This document shows, piece after piece, positions 8,280 through 16,544 of a DNA stretch of 64,000 nt. How positions within the stretch are numbered: position 1 is the stretch's first letter; every line of letters starts with the position of its first letter. The DNA comes from DSVZ01 sp964568145. Its GTDB lineage: Bacteria > Verrucomicrobiota > Verrucomicrobiia > Limisphaerales > J093. Below the pieces are notes generated by a model, which saw only the letters and a program-made list of their open reading frames with translations, was not told where the DNA came from and searched no databases. The stretch lies in the NCBI GenBank assembly GCA_964568145.1, contig CAZMOZ010000002.1:186001-250000 (forward strand), in the 5' to 3' direction. The position numbers and the translations under genes are program-made.

Positions 8280-8753
8280 ATGAAGAAAACCACAGCCACA
8301 CTGATCGGAGCCCTTGCGGTGTCCCTGATTGCCTTGATCCCAGCCCGTGCCGCGGTCGTCGTAAACGAGAAGATTGACCTCACCGGTTTCCTCGTCTTCG
8401 TGCCCTGTGCCGACGGCGGAGCGGGGGAACTGGTGGAGTTCGAGGGCAACTTGCATGTCTTGATTGCCGAGACAGCCGACAACAAGGGTGGCTTCCATGT
8501 GAAGATGCACTTTCAGCCGCAGGGGTTGAGCGGCGTCGGTTTGTCCACCGGAGACAGCTATCAGGCGACCGGAGTGACGCAGGATCACCTCAATCTGAAA
8601 GCGGGTGTAACTTACACCTACGTGAACAACTTCCGGATGATCGGTCAGGGACCGGGAAACAATTTCCTGGTTCACGACACGTACCACGTCACAGTGAACG
8701 CGAACGGCGAACTCACCGTGGAGCACATCAATTCCAGCGTGGAATGTAAGTAG
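8280..8753 (+). CDS. Hypothetical secreted protein
   Basis: 157 residues, start MKKTTATLIGALAVSLIAL followed by IPARAA, a clear Sec signal peptide. The mature part is beta-rich (VEFEGNLHVLIAETADN, GGFHVKMHFQPQGLSG, NNFLVHDTYHVTVNANGEL) and ends VECK. No catalytic motif is visible. Such small secreted proteins with the FHVK...FQPQG...G / YHVTVNANGE pattern occur as uncharacterised proteins in several phyla; no function is assigned. A GGAGGTGA stretch lies about 40 nt upstream of the ATG, too far for normal initiation. Monocistronic. Confidence 0.75.
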   Translation: MKKTTATLIGALAVSLIALIPARAAVVVNEKIDLTGFLVFVPCADGGAGELVEFEGNLHVLIAETADNKGGFHVKMHFQPQGLSGVGLSTGDSYQATGVTQDHLNLKAGVTYTYVNNFRMIGQGPGNNFLVHDTYHVTVNANGELTVEHINSSVECK

Positions 8754-9076
8754 CCCGGACAGGAGCTGGCGCGGGGGGAGACGCGCGCCTTCCGCCCGCT
8801 TTCAACTGCGCGGTGGCTGCCGGAAGGTGGTAGCCGCCGCGTGGTCTTTCTTACGGTCGTGAATCAAGCGTTGGGGTGAACACCGGTCCTGTCCTGATAC
8901 TGGCCGCGTTTCGCCGGCACCCCTTTAGCGGTCTTCGTCAGCTTGAGGTTGGACACAGCTCGATTCACGCGGGCGAAGGCGGGACAATTTTTCCGCCGCG
9001 AATTTTCAGGAGCGGCACTGCTTGAAGTGGCTCCTCCCGGCCGCCTCTAGGGCGGCGCGTGGATTCAAGCGCAAAT
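8754..9076. other. Intergenic region without recognised features
   Basis: About 320 bp between two convergent genes. No ORF with family resemblance, T-tailed hairpin or member of the dispersed repeat families was seen. Confidence 0.4.
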
Positions 9077-9637
9077 TCAATGCCCGGCCGGCGGCTCCGC
9101 GAAGGCCGCGCGCAACACCATCCCGACGAACGCCGCGAGGCCCGGCGCCTCCGAGGCCCGCGGCCCGGCCACGTTCAGCCGGCGCACCCGGTGACGCCGC
9201 ACAAACTCGCGCAGCCGCGCCGCCGCGTTTCCGGCATCCCACGCGGCGGCCAGTTGCAGCACCGGTTTGCCCAGCAGCCGCGCGGTCTCGAGCGTCAATT
9301 GCGAGCCGCCGGCCAGCTCCGGGGTGGGCGAGAAGATCACTGTGGCGTCGCTGTCCCGCACGTTCAGCCGCGTGCGTTCCTCGTACGCGGCGGACGCAGT
9401 CTCGGTCAGCCGGTAACACGCCGGGATGACGCCGTCCTCGGCCTTGCGGCCGCGCGGGCACCAACCGCCGTGCGGGATGCCGTGCGCCCGCGCGAAATCC
9501 AGCGCCGCGCGGTCGGCGCCCGTCTGGCCGCCGGCCCAGATTTCGGCCGGGCAGTTGGCGGGCGGTTGCGCGCGCGCGCCAGCGGGCTTAGCGCCTTGCC
9601 GGGCGCGTCTTTGGCCTTGGGCCTTCGTCTCAGTCAT
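9077..9637 (-). CDS. Putative molybdenum-carrier family protein
   Basis: 186 residues from the ATG at 9637 (MTETKAQG); longer versions add a low-complexity lead. The core has the family signature GGQTGADRAALDFARAHGIP, GGWCPRGRKAEDG, then YRLTET, TRLNVRDSDATVIFS, GGSQLTLETARLLGKPVL, as in PF12694 (MoCo_carrier, a Rossmann/SLOG-like fold). The proposed role in holding molybdenum cofactor is from family annotation only. The last 40 residues (RRHRVRRLNVAGPRASEAPG) include the common NVAGPR element. No molybdenum genes are nearby; monocistronic. Confidence 0.8.
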   Translation of the reverse strand: MTETKAQGQRRARQGAKPAGARAQPPANCPAEIWAGGQTGADRAALDFARAHGIPHGGWCPRGRKAEDGVIPACYRLTETASAAYEERTRLNVRDSDATVIFSPTPELAGGSQLTLETARLLGKPVLQLAAAWDAGNAAARLREFVRRHRVRRLNVAGPRASEAPGLAAFVGMVLRAAFAEPPAGH

Positions 9638-9645
9638 TTGTGTAA

Positions 9646-9775
9646 CCACGAACGAACGCGAATGAACACGACTCCGCCCCACGCGGCAAAGCCACAATCC
9701 AAGGAGATGGCCGCAGAAAGGCGCAAGGAACGCGAGGGCGCCTGCTCATGACTTCTTCTGCGCTTTTTGCGCCTC
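9646..9775. repeat. Dispersed low-complexity tract (CACGAA type)
   Basis: AACCACGAACGAACGCGAAT followed by GAACACGA and, further on, GCAAGGAACGCGAGGGCG. The same vocabulary recurs at 53000-53165 (ACCACGAAGACGCCAAGG, TTCGTGTCCATTCGTG). It sits directly upstream of the molybdenum-carrier gene. Confidence 0.5.
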
Positions 9776-9854
9776 CTGGCGGCCAAATCTCACCGGTCGA
9801 GGAAAGTTGTGCGTGCGGGAGTCGCTGCGCCACGGACAACGCCGGCTTGCGGCT

Positions 9855-11204
9855 TCAATCCGCCGGCCCGGTGAGCGGCTCGGACTGGTCGCGCAGTTCG
9901 GGCAGCCGCAGCGCCACGAGCGCCGCCGGCAGGAACAGACAGCCCGCCAGCAGCAGCGTCAGGCGGTAATCCCCCACCTGGCCGAACAGGCCGAAGAACA
10001 CCACGCCCACCGCCGACACCACGCGGCCGATGTTGTAGCAGAAGCCGGCGCCGGTGGTGCGCAGCAGCGTCGGAAACAACGGCGGCAGGTACATGGTGTA
10101 GAGCGCGAACAGGCCCTGGAAGAAGCCCGGCACGGCCAGCAGGTAGTACAGCCGCGCGTGCGGCCACTCGACTGCGTAGCAGCCCAGCATCGCCAGAAAG
10201 TAGCCTAGCGACATGGCTGCGATGACGCGGCGGTAGCCGAAGTGCCGCGCGAACGCCGCCGCCACGAAGTTGCCCAGGATCGAGGACACGATCACCAGGT
10301 TGAGGATCGCCCGGCCCCAGTCCGCCTTCTCGCGGTCGCTGAGGCCGATCACGTCCGGCAGGTTCTTGAACTGAATCTGGTTCCAGAACATGAACGCCCA
10401 ATGACCGGTGAGGCCCAGCGCGCACACGGCGATCACCAGCCAGGTGGTGCGCCGCACCCCGCCGCGGAACAGGTCGCGCACGCGGGGCGTTTGCGCCGCG
10501 CGCTCGGCGCGGGCCCGGGCCGCCGTCCATTCCGCCGTCTCCGGCACGGCGCGGCGAATCCACAGCACGAGCAGAGCGGGCAGGATGCCCACCAGGAAGA
10601 GCCAGCGCGGTTGCTCGGCGACCAGCGGCGCCATGAGCAGGTGCGCCAGGACGGCCAGGAGGATGCCGACGTTGACGCCGGTTTGCAGCACGGCGGCGAT
10701 CCACGGCCGCCAGTGCCGGGGCCAGGTCTCGGACAGCAACGACGCGCCCACCGCCCATTCGCCGCCGATGCCCAGCGCGGAGAGGAAGCGAAACAGGCCG
10801 AGCTGCCACCAGGTTTGCGCTGTGGCGGACAGGCCGGTGAAGACGGCGTAGGTCAGAATCGTGAGGCAGAGCGTCCGGCTGCGGCCCAGGCGGTCGCCGA
10901 TGCGCCCGAAGAACCCGCCGCCCAGCGCCCAGCCCAGCAGGAAGAGCCCCTGGATGATCGAACCGTAATGGCCGACGGCGGGGTCCTTGGTGTTCGTCAC
11001 GCCCAGCAACTCCGCCACGAACTGCACGTACACCAGCGTGTACAGGTGCATCTCCAGACCGTCGAAGGTCCAGCCCAGCCACGCGGCGATGCCGGAGCGC
11101 CATTGCTGCGACGAGAGATCGCGGAGGCGGCGGACCGGGCGGGTGGCGTCCGCGGGCTGCGGGGCGGCCGGGGCTGTGGGCTTGGGCACGCCGGAGGGAA
11201 GCAC
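9855..11204 (-). CDS. MFS transporter (sugar/organic-acid porter type)
   Basis: 449 residues with about 12 predicted helices. After a soluble N-terminus (RRLRDLSSQQWRSGIAAWLG) the MFS motif A appears as GGGFFGRIGDRLGRSRTL (about 96-113), then RFLSALGIGGEWAVGASL, the metabolite/H+ symporter pattern, and PESPxW-like VPETAEWTAARA. It belongs to the MFS sugar/aromatic-acid:H+ group; the substrate cannot be read. GTG start. The first 45 codons plus about 90 bp of upstream DNA are duplicated at 15041-15286, the two copies differing only by silent changes in the coding part. Monocistronic. Confidence 0.88.
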   Translation of the reverse strand: MLPSGVPKPTAPAAPQPADATRPVRRLRDLSSQQWRSGIAAWLGWTFDGLEMHLYTLVYVQFVAELLGVTNTKDPAVGHYGSIIQGLFLLGWALGGGFFGRIGDRLGRSRTLCLTILTYAVFTGLSATAQTWWQLGLFRFLSALGIGGEWAVGASLLSETWPRHWRPWIAAVLQTGVNVGILLAVLAHLLMAPLVAEQPRWLFLVGILPALLVLWIRRAVPETAEWTAARARAERAAQTPRVRDLFRGGVRRTTWLVIAVCALGLTGHWAFMFWNQIQFKNLPDVIGLSDREKADWGRAILNLVIVSSILGNFVAAAFARHFGYRRVIAAMSLGYFLAMLGCYAVEWPHARLYYLLAVPGFFQGLFALYTMYLPPLFPTLLRTTGAGFCYNIGRVVSAVGVVFFGLFGQVGDYRLTLLLAGCLFLPAALVALRLPELRDQSEPLTGPAD

Positions 11205-11310
11205 AAGACGGCGATTCGCTCAACCCCGGCCGGAAGCCGGGCCGGAAGCCAAAACTCAGGAGTTCGAATTTGGAAAGCAGGAAAGCAGGAAACTGAAATC
11301 CGAAGTCCGT
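11070..11310 (-). repeat. Direct repeat: MFS 5' end and upstream DNA (intact copy)
   Basis: This stretch matches 15041-15286 at roughly 95% by eye, with one 10-bp indel (AAACTCAG). It covers codons 1-45 of the MFS gene and about 90-100 bp before it. The left limit is sharp (11070/15041, offset 3971); the right limit fades in a low-complexity tract. Confidence 0.85.
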
Positions 11311-11340
11311 AATCCAGAGTCCAAAGTCTGAAGTCCGAAA
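11266..11340. repeat. Low-complexity tract C1
   Basis: GGAAAGCAGGAAAGCAGGAA followed by runs of GAAGTCCG, GAGTCCAAAGTC and GAAGTCCGAAACC. Similar degenerate purine-rich phrases occur at 15241, 29566, 34730, 39822 and 49545, often next to repeat B. Confidence 0.5.
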
Positions 11341-11497
11341 CCTGACTCAGCCGGAGCGATGCCATTGGACCGGGAAGCGCACCCGCCTCGGGTGCCTTGG
11401 CGGGCGAGGTGCCCGCCCCTCCAGCACGGCGGGTTTGGCGCACTGCTGGGCGGCTGAACCTGCCGGGCTTCAAGCCCCCTTCCTGCGGGGTTGAGTC

Positions 11498-12382
11498 TCA
11501 GTTGGCCGGCGGCTCGGCGCGCAGGCGGTAAAACCGAACCGGGTCGGGCGGAAGCGGCATGCTCCCCACGTTGGTCTTGCCCGGCGTCAGACCCGCCACC
11601 ACCGGAACCCAGTCCGGGCTGTCCAGCGTTTCGGCTGCCTCGATGGAATAGTCGGCGTCGGCCCAGACTCCGCTCCACGAGAACTGGATTTGCTCGCCCT
11701 GCCGCGTGGCGGACAAATACAGCATACCCGGACCCAACTCGCGAACGACGGTGAAACCGAGGGCTGCGAAGGTTGTCTCCGCCCTCTCGGACGCCTCCGC
11801 CATCCACTGTTCAACCGCCGAGGGAATTGCATCCAGGTCGCCGGAGATAACTTGGGGGAATCCCACCAACTCGACCACACGCCAGGACCACGCCGGAAAG
11901 CCCGGCCGATAGAAATCCCGGTTGCTCCAGTCACGGGTCTTCGCCACCCGGACATGAACAGTGACTCCCTTGTAGTGTGTGGGGGGATCGTCGGGAGGAG
12001 GTGGGTACGGCACGTAACGGGTGTTGAGGGGGTCCGTGGCAATCAGCCAGCGCGCGTGGGCGATGGCCTCCGGATCCGAGAGGGGCAGCACATACGATTC
12101 GGGGGGCCGCGCCCCGGGCACCGGAATGCGGGGAATCCGCTCGCCCACCAGGAAATAAACGACCGGTTCGGTGCCTGCGGTGACCGCCTGCCCCCAGAGC
12201 AGCAGCAGGCCGCCGGCGGCCGCCAGCCGTCTCCACTTCCGGCTGGAAGGGGGTGTGCTGGGCCCGCGCGGGCTGGCCGGGGGCCGGGAAACCTCCCCGG
12301 GCGTGGGGATGCTCACGGGCACGTTGCTGCTCAACGTTGGCTTCCCCCGGGGAGCAGCTTCCGAGGACTGGGTTGCTTGCAT
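11498..12382 (-). CDS. Hypothetical secreted protein, probable partner of the subtilase
   Basis: 294 residues. A proline-rich N-terminus of about 48 residues precedes a hydrophobic segment (LAAAGGLLLLWGQAVTA, about 52-68), so it is exported or anchored late. The middle (VHVRVAKTRDWSNRDFYRPG, VVELVGFPQVISGDL) is unrecognised. The last 65 residues (IQFSWSGVWADADYSIEAAE ... RFYRLR) form the FN3-like C-terminal module seen in many Verrucomicrobial exported proteins. It starts 14 bp after the subtilase C-terminal reading frame ends, so they form one transcription unit. The N-terminal proline-rich lead is odd; a later start is possible but none is clearly better. Confidence 0.65.
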   Translation of the reverse strand: MQATQSSEAAPRGKPTLSSNVPVSIPTPGEVSRPPASPRGPSTPPSSRKWRRLAAAGGLLLLWGQAVTAGTEPVVYFLVGERIPRIPVPGARPPESYVLPLSDPEAIAHARWLIATDPLNTRYVPYPPPPDDPPTHYKGVTVHVRVAKTRDWSNRDFYRPGFPAWSWRVVELVGFPQVISGDLDAIPSAVEQWMAEASERAETTFAALGFTVVRELGPGMLYLSATRQGEQIQFSWSGVWADADYSIEAAETLDSPDWVPVVAGLTPGKTNVGSMPLPPDPVRFYRLRAEPPAN

Positions 12383-12396
12383 ACTTCACCTCTTGT

Positions 12397-13182
12397 TCAG
12401 GGCCACACCAGAAAGTTGCGGCTCCAGTAGAATCCGACGTTCTTGTAGCTGAAAAATGACTCGCCCACGCTCACCTGCGGTTCTGACGGCGTCCAGCCGT
12501 TGCTGCCGTAGGTGTATTCCACATAGCTGCCACCGACCATGCGCCGCACCTTGTCGCCCTGCAACACCGGGAAGAGCAGATCGGTGGTCACCCGGCCCGC
12601 TTGGGGAATGATCGAGCTGCGAAGCGTCCACCCGTTGTCCACCGGGTTTGCCCCGTAGCCTTGAACCACCTGGCCGACGAAGGTTAACCCGGCCGGCCCG
12701 CCCGGCGGATTGCGGAAGAGAATGCCTTCACCGGGCGTCACGGTCATGTTCGGGTCGCTCCACTCACCAAGATCAAAAGTGTTGGCCGTCCAACCGGTCG
12801 GACCGTATTTGTAAACGGCCGTCCCATCGGGAACACCGGGAAACAGGGCAACCACCCGATTGTCAGCAGCCGAAAGCGGGTTGGCAATCAGCGCATCTCC
12901 CGCGGGGACGGACACGTCAACATAGCCGACGACATTGCATGAGTTTTGGCGCGGCGGGCCGGAAATCATCGCTCGGTAGAAGGCCTTGCCACCTGAGGCG
13001 CCGGAGTCAACATAGTCATAGCTTCCTGCACCAGAAAGAGTAACGTTGGCGTAACCGGGGACCCATGTCGCCAGATCAGCCGACCGGTCAACCCTTACCT
13101 GAGCCGACGCCGGGCCGAGAATTCGAGCACGGAATTGGCTTGCCGGACGCTGCAACGTGTTGAGATCGAAGCTTAAACTGGG
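12397..13182 (-). pseudogene. C-terminal part of the subtilase, out of frame
   Basis: An open frame of about 260 codons that continues the subtilase after the C11 tract, beginning PPPSLSFDLNTLQRP. It has no start codon of its own at the junction. It encodes an FN3-like stretch (AQVRVDRSADLATWVPGYAN) and then the Verrucomicrobial C-terminal domain NVVGYVDVSVPAGDALIANP, VYKYGPTGWTANTFD, TPGEGILFRNP, LTFVGQVVQG, SIIPQAGRVTTDLLFPVLQG, VGESFFSYKN, WSRNFLVW, which normally sits at the end of large exported proteins. Coding quality is intact, so either the frameshift is recent, or it is a sequencing error, or slippage on the C tract restores the full protein. Confidence 0.8.
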
Positions 13183-14897
13183 GGGGGGGGCGCCGTGGGC
13201 GGCGGAAAGACCAGCCGGCAGGTGAGTTTGACGGTACCCGCTGCGCCGTTGTAACCATCCACCGCGACGTGATATGTGGTACCCGGGATCGGGTCGAAGT
13301 ACACCCGGCTGGTACCACAGCCCCCGGCGTTCGAGGTCACCAAGGTCAAGGTGGAGACTGAAGTTCCGGTGTAAACCGCAAGCAAGGTGTTGAAACCACT
13401 GCCTTCGGTGGACAGCTCCGTGCAGCATTCTTTCCACGCGGTAAATCGAAACCAGACGGAGCGGCCCCCTGCGTTCCCGGTGTGGTTGGGTTCCCCGGGT
13501 TCTTTGGTGGCGTTGACGTTGTTTGCGACCGCCGTTACCCGATCGGCGTTGAACGGCTGGTTGATCCAGATTGCCTTGGGAAAGTTGTCATTGCCTGGTG
13601 GGCGCGGAGGCCAGGTAACCGCGAAGGCGCCGGACAGACTCAGGCGTCCACCGCTCTGGGAATTGGTCGCGGAGCCGGCGAGGGGATCAACCGTGCTGAG
13701 CAGCCGGTTTTTGTGTTCAAGGTACGATTCATACGGGAAGTAGCTCCTCACCAGCGCCAGCGCCCCGGTGACATGCGGGGCCGCCATTGAGGTGCCGTAA
13801 AACCAATCGTAGGCACTGGTCGTTGCGTGGGTCGTCGAATACACACCGTTCGTTCTGGGCGTGTTCTCCGGAGGCTTGTCACCTCCCGGCGCCCCAAGAT
13901 GGGCATACGCGGTGCCATGTGCGGAGTAGCTGGCAAGGGTGTCATTGCGTGTGGTCGCAATGACAGTCAGGATGTTATCCACATGAAAACAAGCTGGCCA
14001 ATTCCGGGCGTCGTCCAAGTCATATGAGTTGTTACCTGCTGCGGCCACAAATAAAATCCCCTGGTTCCGGGCCGCTGCAATGGCCTCCCGGAGAGACTCA
14101 CTTCCCGCGGTTCCCCAACTCGCGTTAATAATGTGAGCTCTCTTAGCTATAGCGTAGTTTACGCACTCGATCGCGTCGGAGACGTCGCCTTCACCAGCTT
14201 GGTTCAAAAACTTCAATGCCATCAGTTGCACGCTCCAAGCCACTCCGACTACACTGATTCCATCATTGCCACGGGCACCGACGATCCCCGCCACATGACT
14301 GCCGTGCCCGCGGTCGTCCATCGGATTACCACTACCAGTGATGGCGTTGATCCCATAAATGTCGTCCATATAGCCATTACCATCGTCGTCAACGCCGGGT
14401 GTCCCGTTCAGCTCGGCCGGGTTCTTCCACATGTTGGCCGCCAGGTCCTGATGATCATGGCGGATGCCGGAATCAATGACCGCCACGATGATGTTGCCGG
14501 CGTCGCGTTTCGTGTCCCAGCCTTCCGGGGCGTCAACGTCGGCGTCCGCCACCCCACCGTGCCGTCCGGTGTTGTGGAGATTCCACAGCGTCTGGTCGGT
14601 AAATTTGGGGTCGTTGGGGTATGTTGCCGCCTCAACGACAGCGTAATCCGGCTCGGCATACTCAACCAGACCGCTGCTGCGGAAGACGGCGAGGGCCTGT
14701 TCAACGGTCATCCCTCGGGGCAATTCCACCACTTCGATGTTACCTATTCGCTCCCATTTTCTGAGGATGCGCGTACCAAATCGGGTGTGCAAGTTCCCGA
14801 GGTTGGGCACGGCGGGTTTGACCAGAATCCGATCGGGGCGATACCGCAATGTTTGTTGAGTTTCAGCGTCGAAGGGCAGCCCGAATACAGCAATCAA
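13173..14897 (-). CDS. Subtilisin-family (S8) secreted serine protease, truncated by frameshift
   Basis: 574 residues from a TTG codon. Propeptide-like lead (RILVKPAVPNL, VVELPRGMTVEQALAVFRSS, YAEPDYAV), then an S8 domain with the full triad: Asp142 in VAVIDSGIRHDHQDL, His198 in DDRGHGSHVAGI, Ser370 in YGTSMAAPHVTG; oxyanion Asn in AAAGNN. A beta domain (PGNDNFPKAIWINQ ... CRLVF) follows. The ORF ends just after a C11 tract (13180-13190) that throws out the C-terminal domain in 12397-13182. The true start is also unclear: an ATG at 14937 is one base out of frame with an AAVAALLIAVFGLPFDA signal segment (see findings). Base composition is less GC-rich than the neighbours, and the gene sits between two MFS 5'-end copies, suggesting acquisition. 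Confidence 0.85.
   Translation of the reverse strand: MIAVFGLPFDAETQQTLRYRPDRILVKPAVPNLGNLHTRFGTRILRKWERIGNIEVVELPRGMTVEQALAVFRSSGLVEYAEPDYAVVEAATYPNDPKFTDQTLWNLHNTGRHGGVADADVDAPEGWDTKRDAGNIIVAVIDSGIRHDHQDLAANMWKNPAELNGTPGVDDDGNGYMDDIYGINAITGSGNPMDDRGHGSHVAGIVGARGNDGISVVGVAWSVQLMALKFLNQAGEGDVSDAIECVNYAIAKRAHIINASWGTAGSESLREAIAAARNQGILFVAAAGNNSYDLDDARNWPACFHVDNILTVIATTRNDTLASYSAHGTAYAHLGAPGGDKPPENTPRTNGVYSTTHATTSAYDWFYGTSMAAPHVTGALALVRSYFPYESYLEHKNRLLSTVDPLAGSATNSQSGGRLSLSGAFAVTWPPRPPGNDNFPKAIWINQPFNADRVTAVANNVNATKEPGEPNHTGNAGGRSVWFRFTAWKECCTELSTEGSGFNTLLAVYTGTSVSTLTLVTSNAGGCGTSRVYFDPIPGTTYHVAVDGYNGAAGTVKLTCRLVFPPPTAPPPPV
13180..13190. repeat. Homopolymer tract G11/C11 at the subtilase frame break
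   Basis: Eleven G on the plus strand (C11 in the gene). One extra C, or loss of two, joins the protease frame to the C-terminal domain frame. Confidence 0.9.
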
Positions 14898-14964
14898 CAG
14901 TGCCGCTACGGCTGCCCGGGGGGTACACTCTTTTCATAGCACCAAATTTCTGTATGTGCGGAGG

Positions 14965-14992
14965 AATGTACAAAACAACCGGTAATCGTCAA
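14965..14992 (-). promoter_or_regulatory. Sigma70-like promoter of the subtilase unit
   Basis: On the minus strand TTGACG (14992-14987), 16-bp spacer, TACATT (14970-14965), in an AT-rich stretch about 28 bp upstream of the ATG at 14937. It lies just inside the junction with the duplicated MFS fragment (15041), so the cargo carries its own promoter. Confidence 0.5.
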
Positions 14993-15040
14993 TGGTTTTT
15001 TGTAAGTAGATCTGGAGCAATTGGAGATCCCCGGTACCCA

Positions 15041-15175
15041 CCAGCCCAGCCACGCGGCGATGCCGGAGCGCCATTGCTGCGACGAGAGGTCGCGCAGGCG
15101 GCGGACCGGGCGGGTGGCGTCCGCGGGCTGCGGGGCGGCCGGGGCTGTGGGCTTGGGCACGCCGGAGGGAAGCAC
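15041..15175 (-). pseudogene. MFS transporter 5' fragment (first 45 codons)
   Basis: A truncated copy of the start of the MFS gene at 9855-11204, from GTG through AAWLGW, after which the reading runs into unrelated AT-rich DNA. The encoded 45 residues are identical to the intact gene although the DNA differs at several positions (for example in codons for Leu-Arg-Asp-Leu), so the differences are silent. It cannot encode a transporter. Confidence 0.85.
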
Positions 15176-15286
15176 AAGCTGGCGATTCGCTCAACCCCGG
15201 CCGGAGACCGGGCCGGAAGCCGAAACTCAGAAACTCAGGAGTTCGAATTTGGAAATCAGGAAAGCAGGCAGACGAAGTCCAAAATC
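15041..15286 (-). repeat. Direct repeat: MFS 5' end and upstream DNA (truncated copy)
   Basis: Second copy of 11070-11310. Together they flank a segment of about 3.75 kb holding the subtilase and its partner gene. Confidence 0.85.
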
Positions 15287-15319
15287 CGAACCTGGTGGGG
15301 CGAGACTCCGTCGAGCCCT
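15241..15319 (+). repeat. Composite dispersed repeat C2-B1
   Basis: Low-complexity GGAAATCAGGAAAGCAGG tract followed by B repeat GGGGCGAGACTCCGTCGAGCC at 15297-15317. The B core recurs at 29600, 39787, 39886 and 49639. Confidence 0.7.
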
Positions 15320-15430
15320 GCTGCTATGGTACCTGGTACGTGGTTCGTTGGAGGCGGATACCGGATGCCGGCTTTAGGGGACGCGGACGGCCACGTCCGC
15401 GGGCTTTGTTTTTGGCGGGCACCTACTCAG

Positions 15431-15491
15431 CCCGAAAACCGAAGTTGGCTGTGGCGTTGGGCGTCCCGCCAGCCCAACTTCGGTTTTCCGG
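15431..15491. repeat. Stem-loop repeat family A, copy A1
   Basis: CCGAAAACCGAAGTTGGCTG ... CAACTTCGGTTTTCCGG: a long inverted repeat with a loop of about 25 nt. It ends 1 bp from the stop codon of the GH16 gene, on its 3' side. Confidence 0.8.
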
Positions 15492-15492
15492 T

Positions 15493-16380
15493 TCAGCGGG
15501 TACCAGGCGGTGGCGGGGCCGGTTTCTTCTTATAGACCTTCACGTAATCCACGATGAAGACGTCGGGGAAGACGGTGTGGCGGATTTCCTCCTCGCGGGA
15601 GGGAATCTCCATGCTGAGGATCAGGTATTCCTCGATGTGCGACAGGCCCTGCGTGACCTCGTAATACCGGTAGCCATCCACGAAGAAGACGTACTTCTCG
15701 GGGGTCCATTCGAGCGCAAACGTGTGGAAGCCCTCGCTTACGCCCGGCCGGTGGCTTTGCATGCCGCGTGTGGTCTTCTGGTTCGGCCCGTAAGCCCAGT
15801 GGACGTTGTGCGAGACGATGTCGGTGCCCAGCTTGCGGAAAAATTCCATGATGTCTATTTCGGCGCCGTACACGGCGGGGTCCTCGCCCTTGGCGATGTC
15901 CGGGGACTGGATCCAGAACGCGGCCCAGATGCCCGGCGAGCGCTGGAGCTGCGCCCGGCACTCGAAGTAGCCGTAACGGGTCTGGAACCGCCCCTGCGTG
16001 CCCACCGCCCCGAGCAGGATGCGGCCGTTCTTGCGCAGGGCGCTGAGCTTCAAAAAGCCATCCTCGACCGCCACGGCCTCCGGCGAGACAAAGCCCAGGG
16101 CGCGCGGGCCGACGCCCCGGACTTCCCATTTTTGCGGATCGAGCGCGGTGCCGTTGAAGTCGTCCTGCCAGAAAAGTTCGTAGCCGAGTTCCCCGGGTGT
16201 TTGGCGCGTCTCCGACATCGGGTTTTGCGCGGGCCGTTGCGCATGATAGTCGGGCAGGCCAGGCCACGCCGCCAGCACCAAGCCGGCAAGAATGGGAAGC
16301 AGACAATGCACGCGCGCGAGCCGCCCCCGCCGGAGGCTGCGCGCACACGCGACGGAAGACTGGCGGTGGACGCTCGTCAT
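15493..16380 (-). CDS. Secreted glycoside hydrolase family 16
   Basis: 295 residues from the ATG at 16380 (MTSVHRQSS); a hydrophobic export segment lies at about 27-40 (LLPILAGLVLAAWPG). The GH16 jelly roll follows: ELFWQDDFNGTALDPQKWEV, GYFECRAQLQRSPGIWAAFW, and the catalytic motif EIDIMEFF with Glu174 (nucleophile), Asp176 and Glu179 (acid/base), then FHTFALEWTPEKYVFFVDG and FIVDYVKVYKK at the end. The family hydrolyses beta-1,3/1,4-glucans or galactans; the substrate is not resolved here. It follows the giant lamin-tail gene on the same strand by 164 bp only in map order, since that gene starts far upstream and stops at 16545. A larger ORF reading through to 17157 is a shadow of that neighbour. 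Confidence 0.9.
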   Translation of the reverse strand: MTSVHRQSSVACARSLRRGRLARVHCLLPILAGLVLAAWPGLPDYHAQRPAQNPMSETRQTPGELGYELFWQDDFNGTALDPQKWEVRGVGPRALGFVSPEAVAVEDGFLKLSALRKNGRILLGAVGTQGRFQTRYGYFECRAQLQRSPGIWAAFWIQSPDIAKGEDPAVYGAEIDIMEFFRKLGTDIVSHNVHWAYGPNQKTTRGMQSHRPGVSEGFHTFALEWTPEKYVFFVDGYRYYEVTQGLSHIEEYLILSMEIPSREEEIRHTVFPDVFIVDYVKVYKKKPAPPPPGTR

Positions 16381-16544
16381 GTGAGGAGTGTGATCTGGCG
16401 CGAAAGTGCCCGACCAGCCGGAAGGCCGGCAAGGCCAAAGGCGACGGGCACACTCGTGGGAACCGGCCGGCAGAGATGCCGGCGTTCCCCGTCCAAGCCA
16501 GTGCTGGGCAAAACCGGATTGCTGCTCGATTTTGCGAACCCGGC

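Noticed and set aside
11070..15286. Classical composite transposon
   Set aside because: The flanking repeats are pieces of a host gene, not IS elements; no transposase ORF or terminal inverted repeats.
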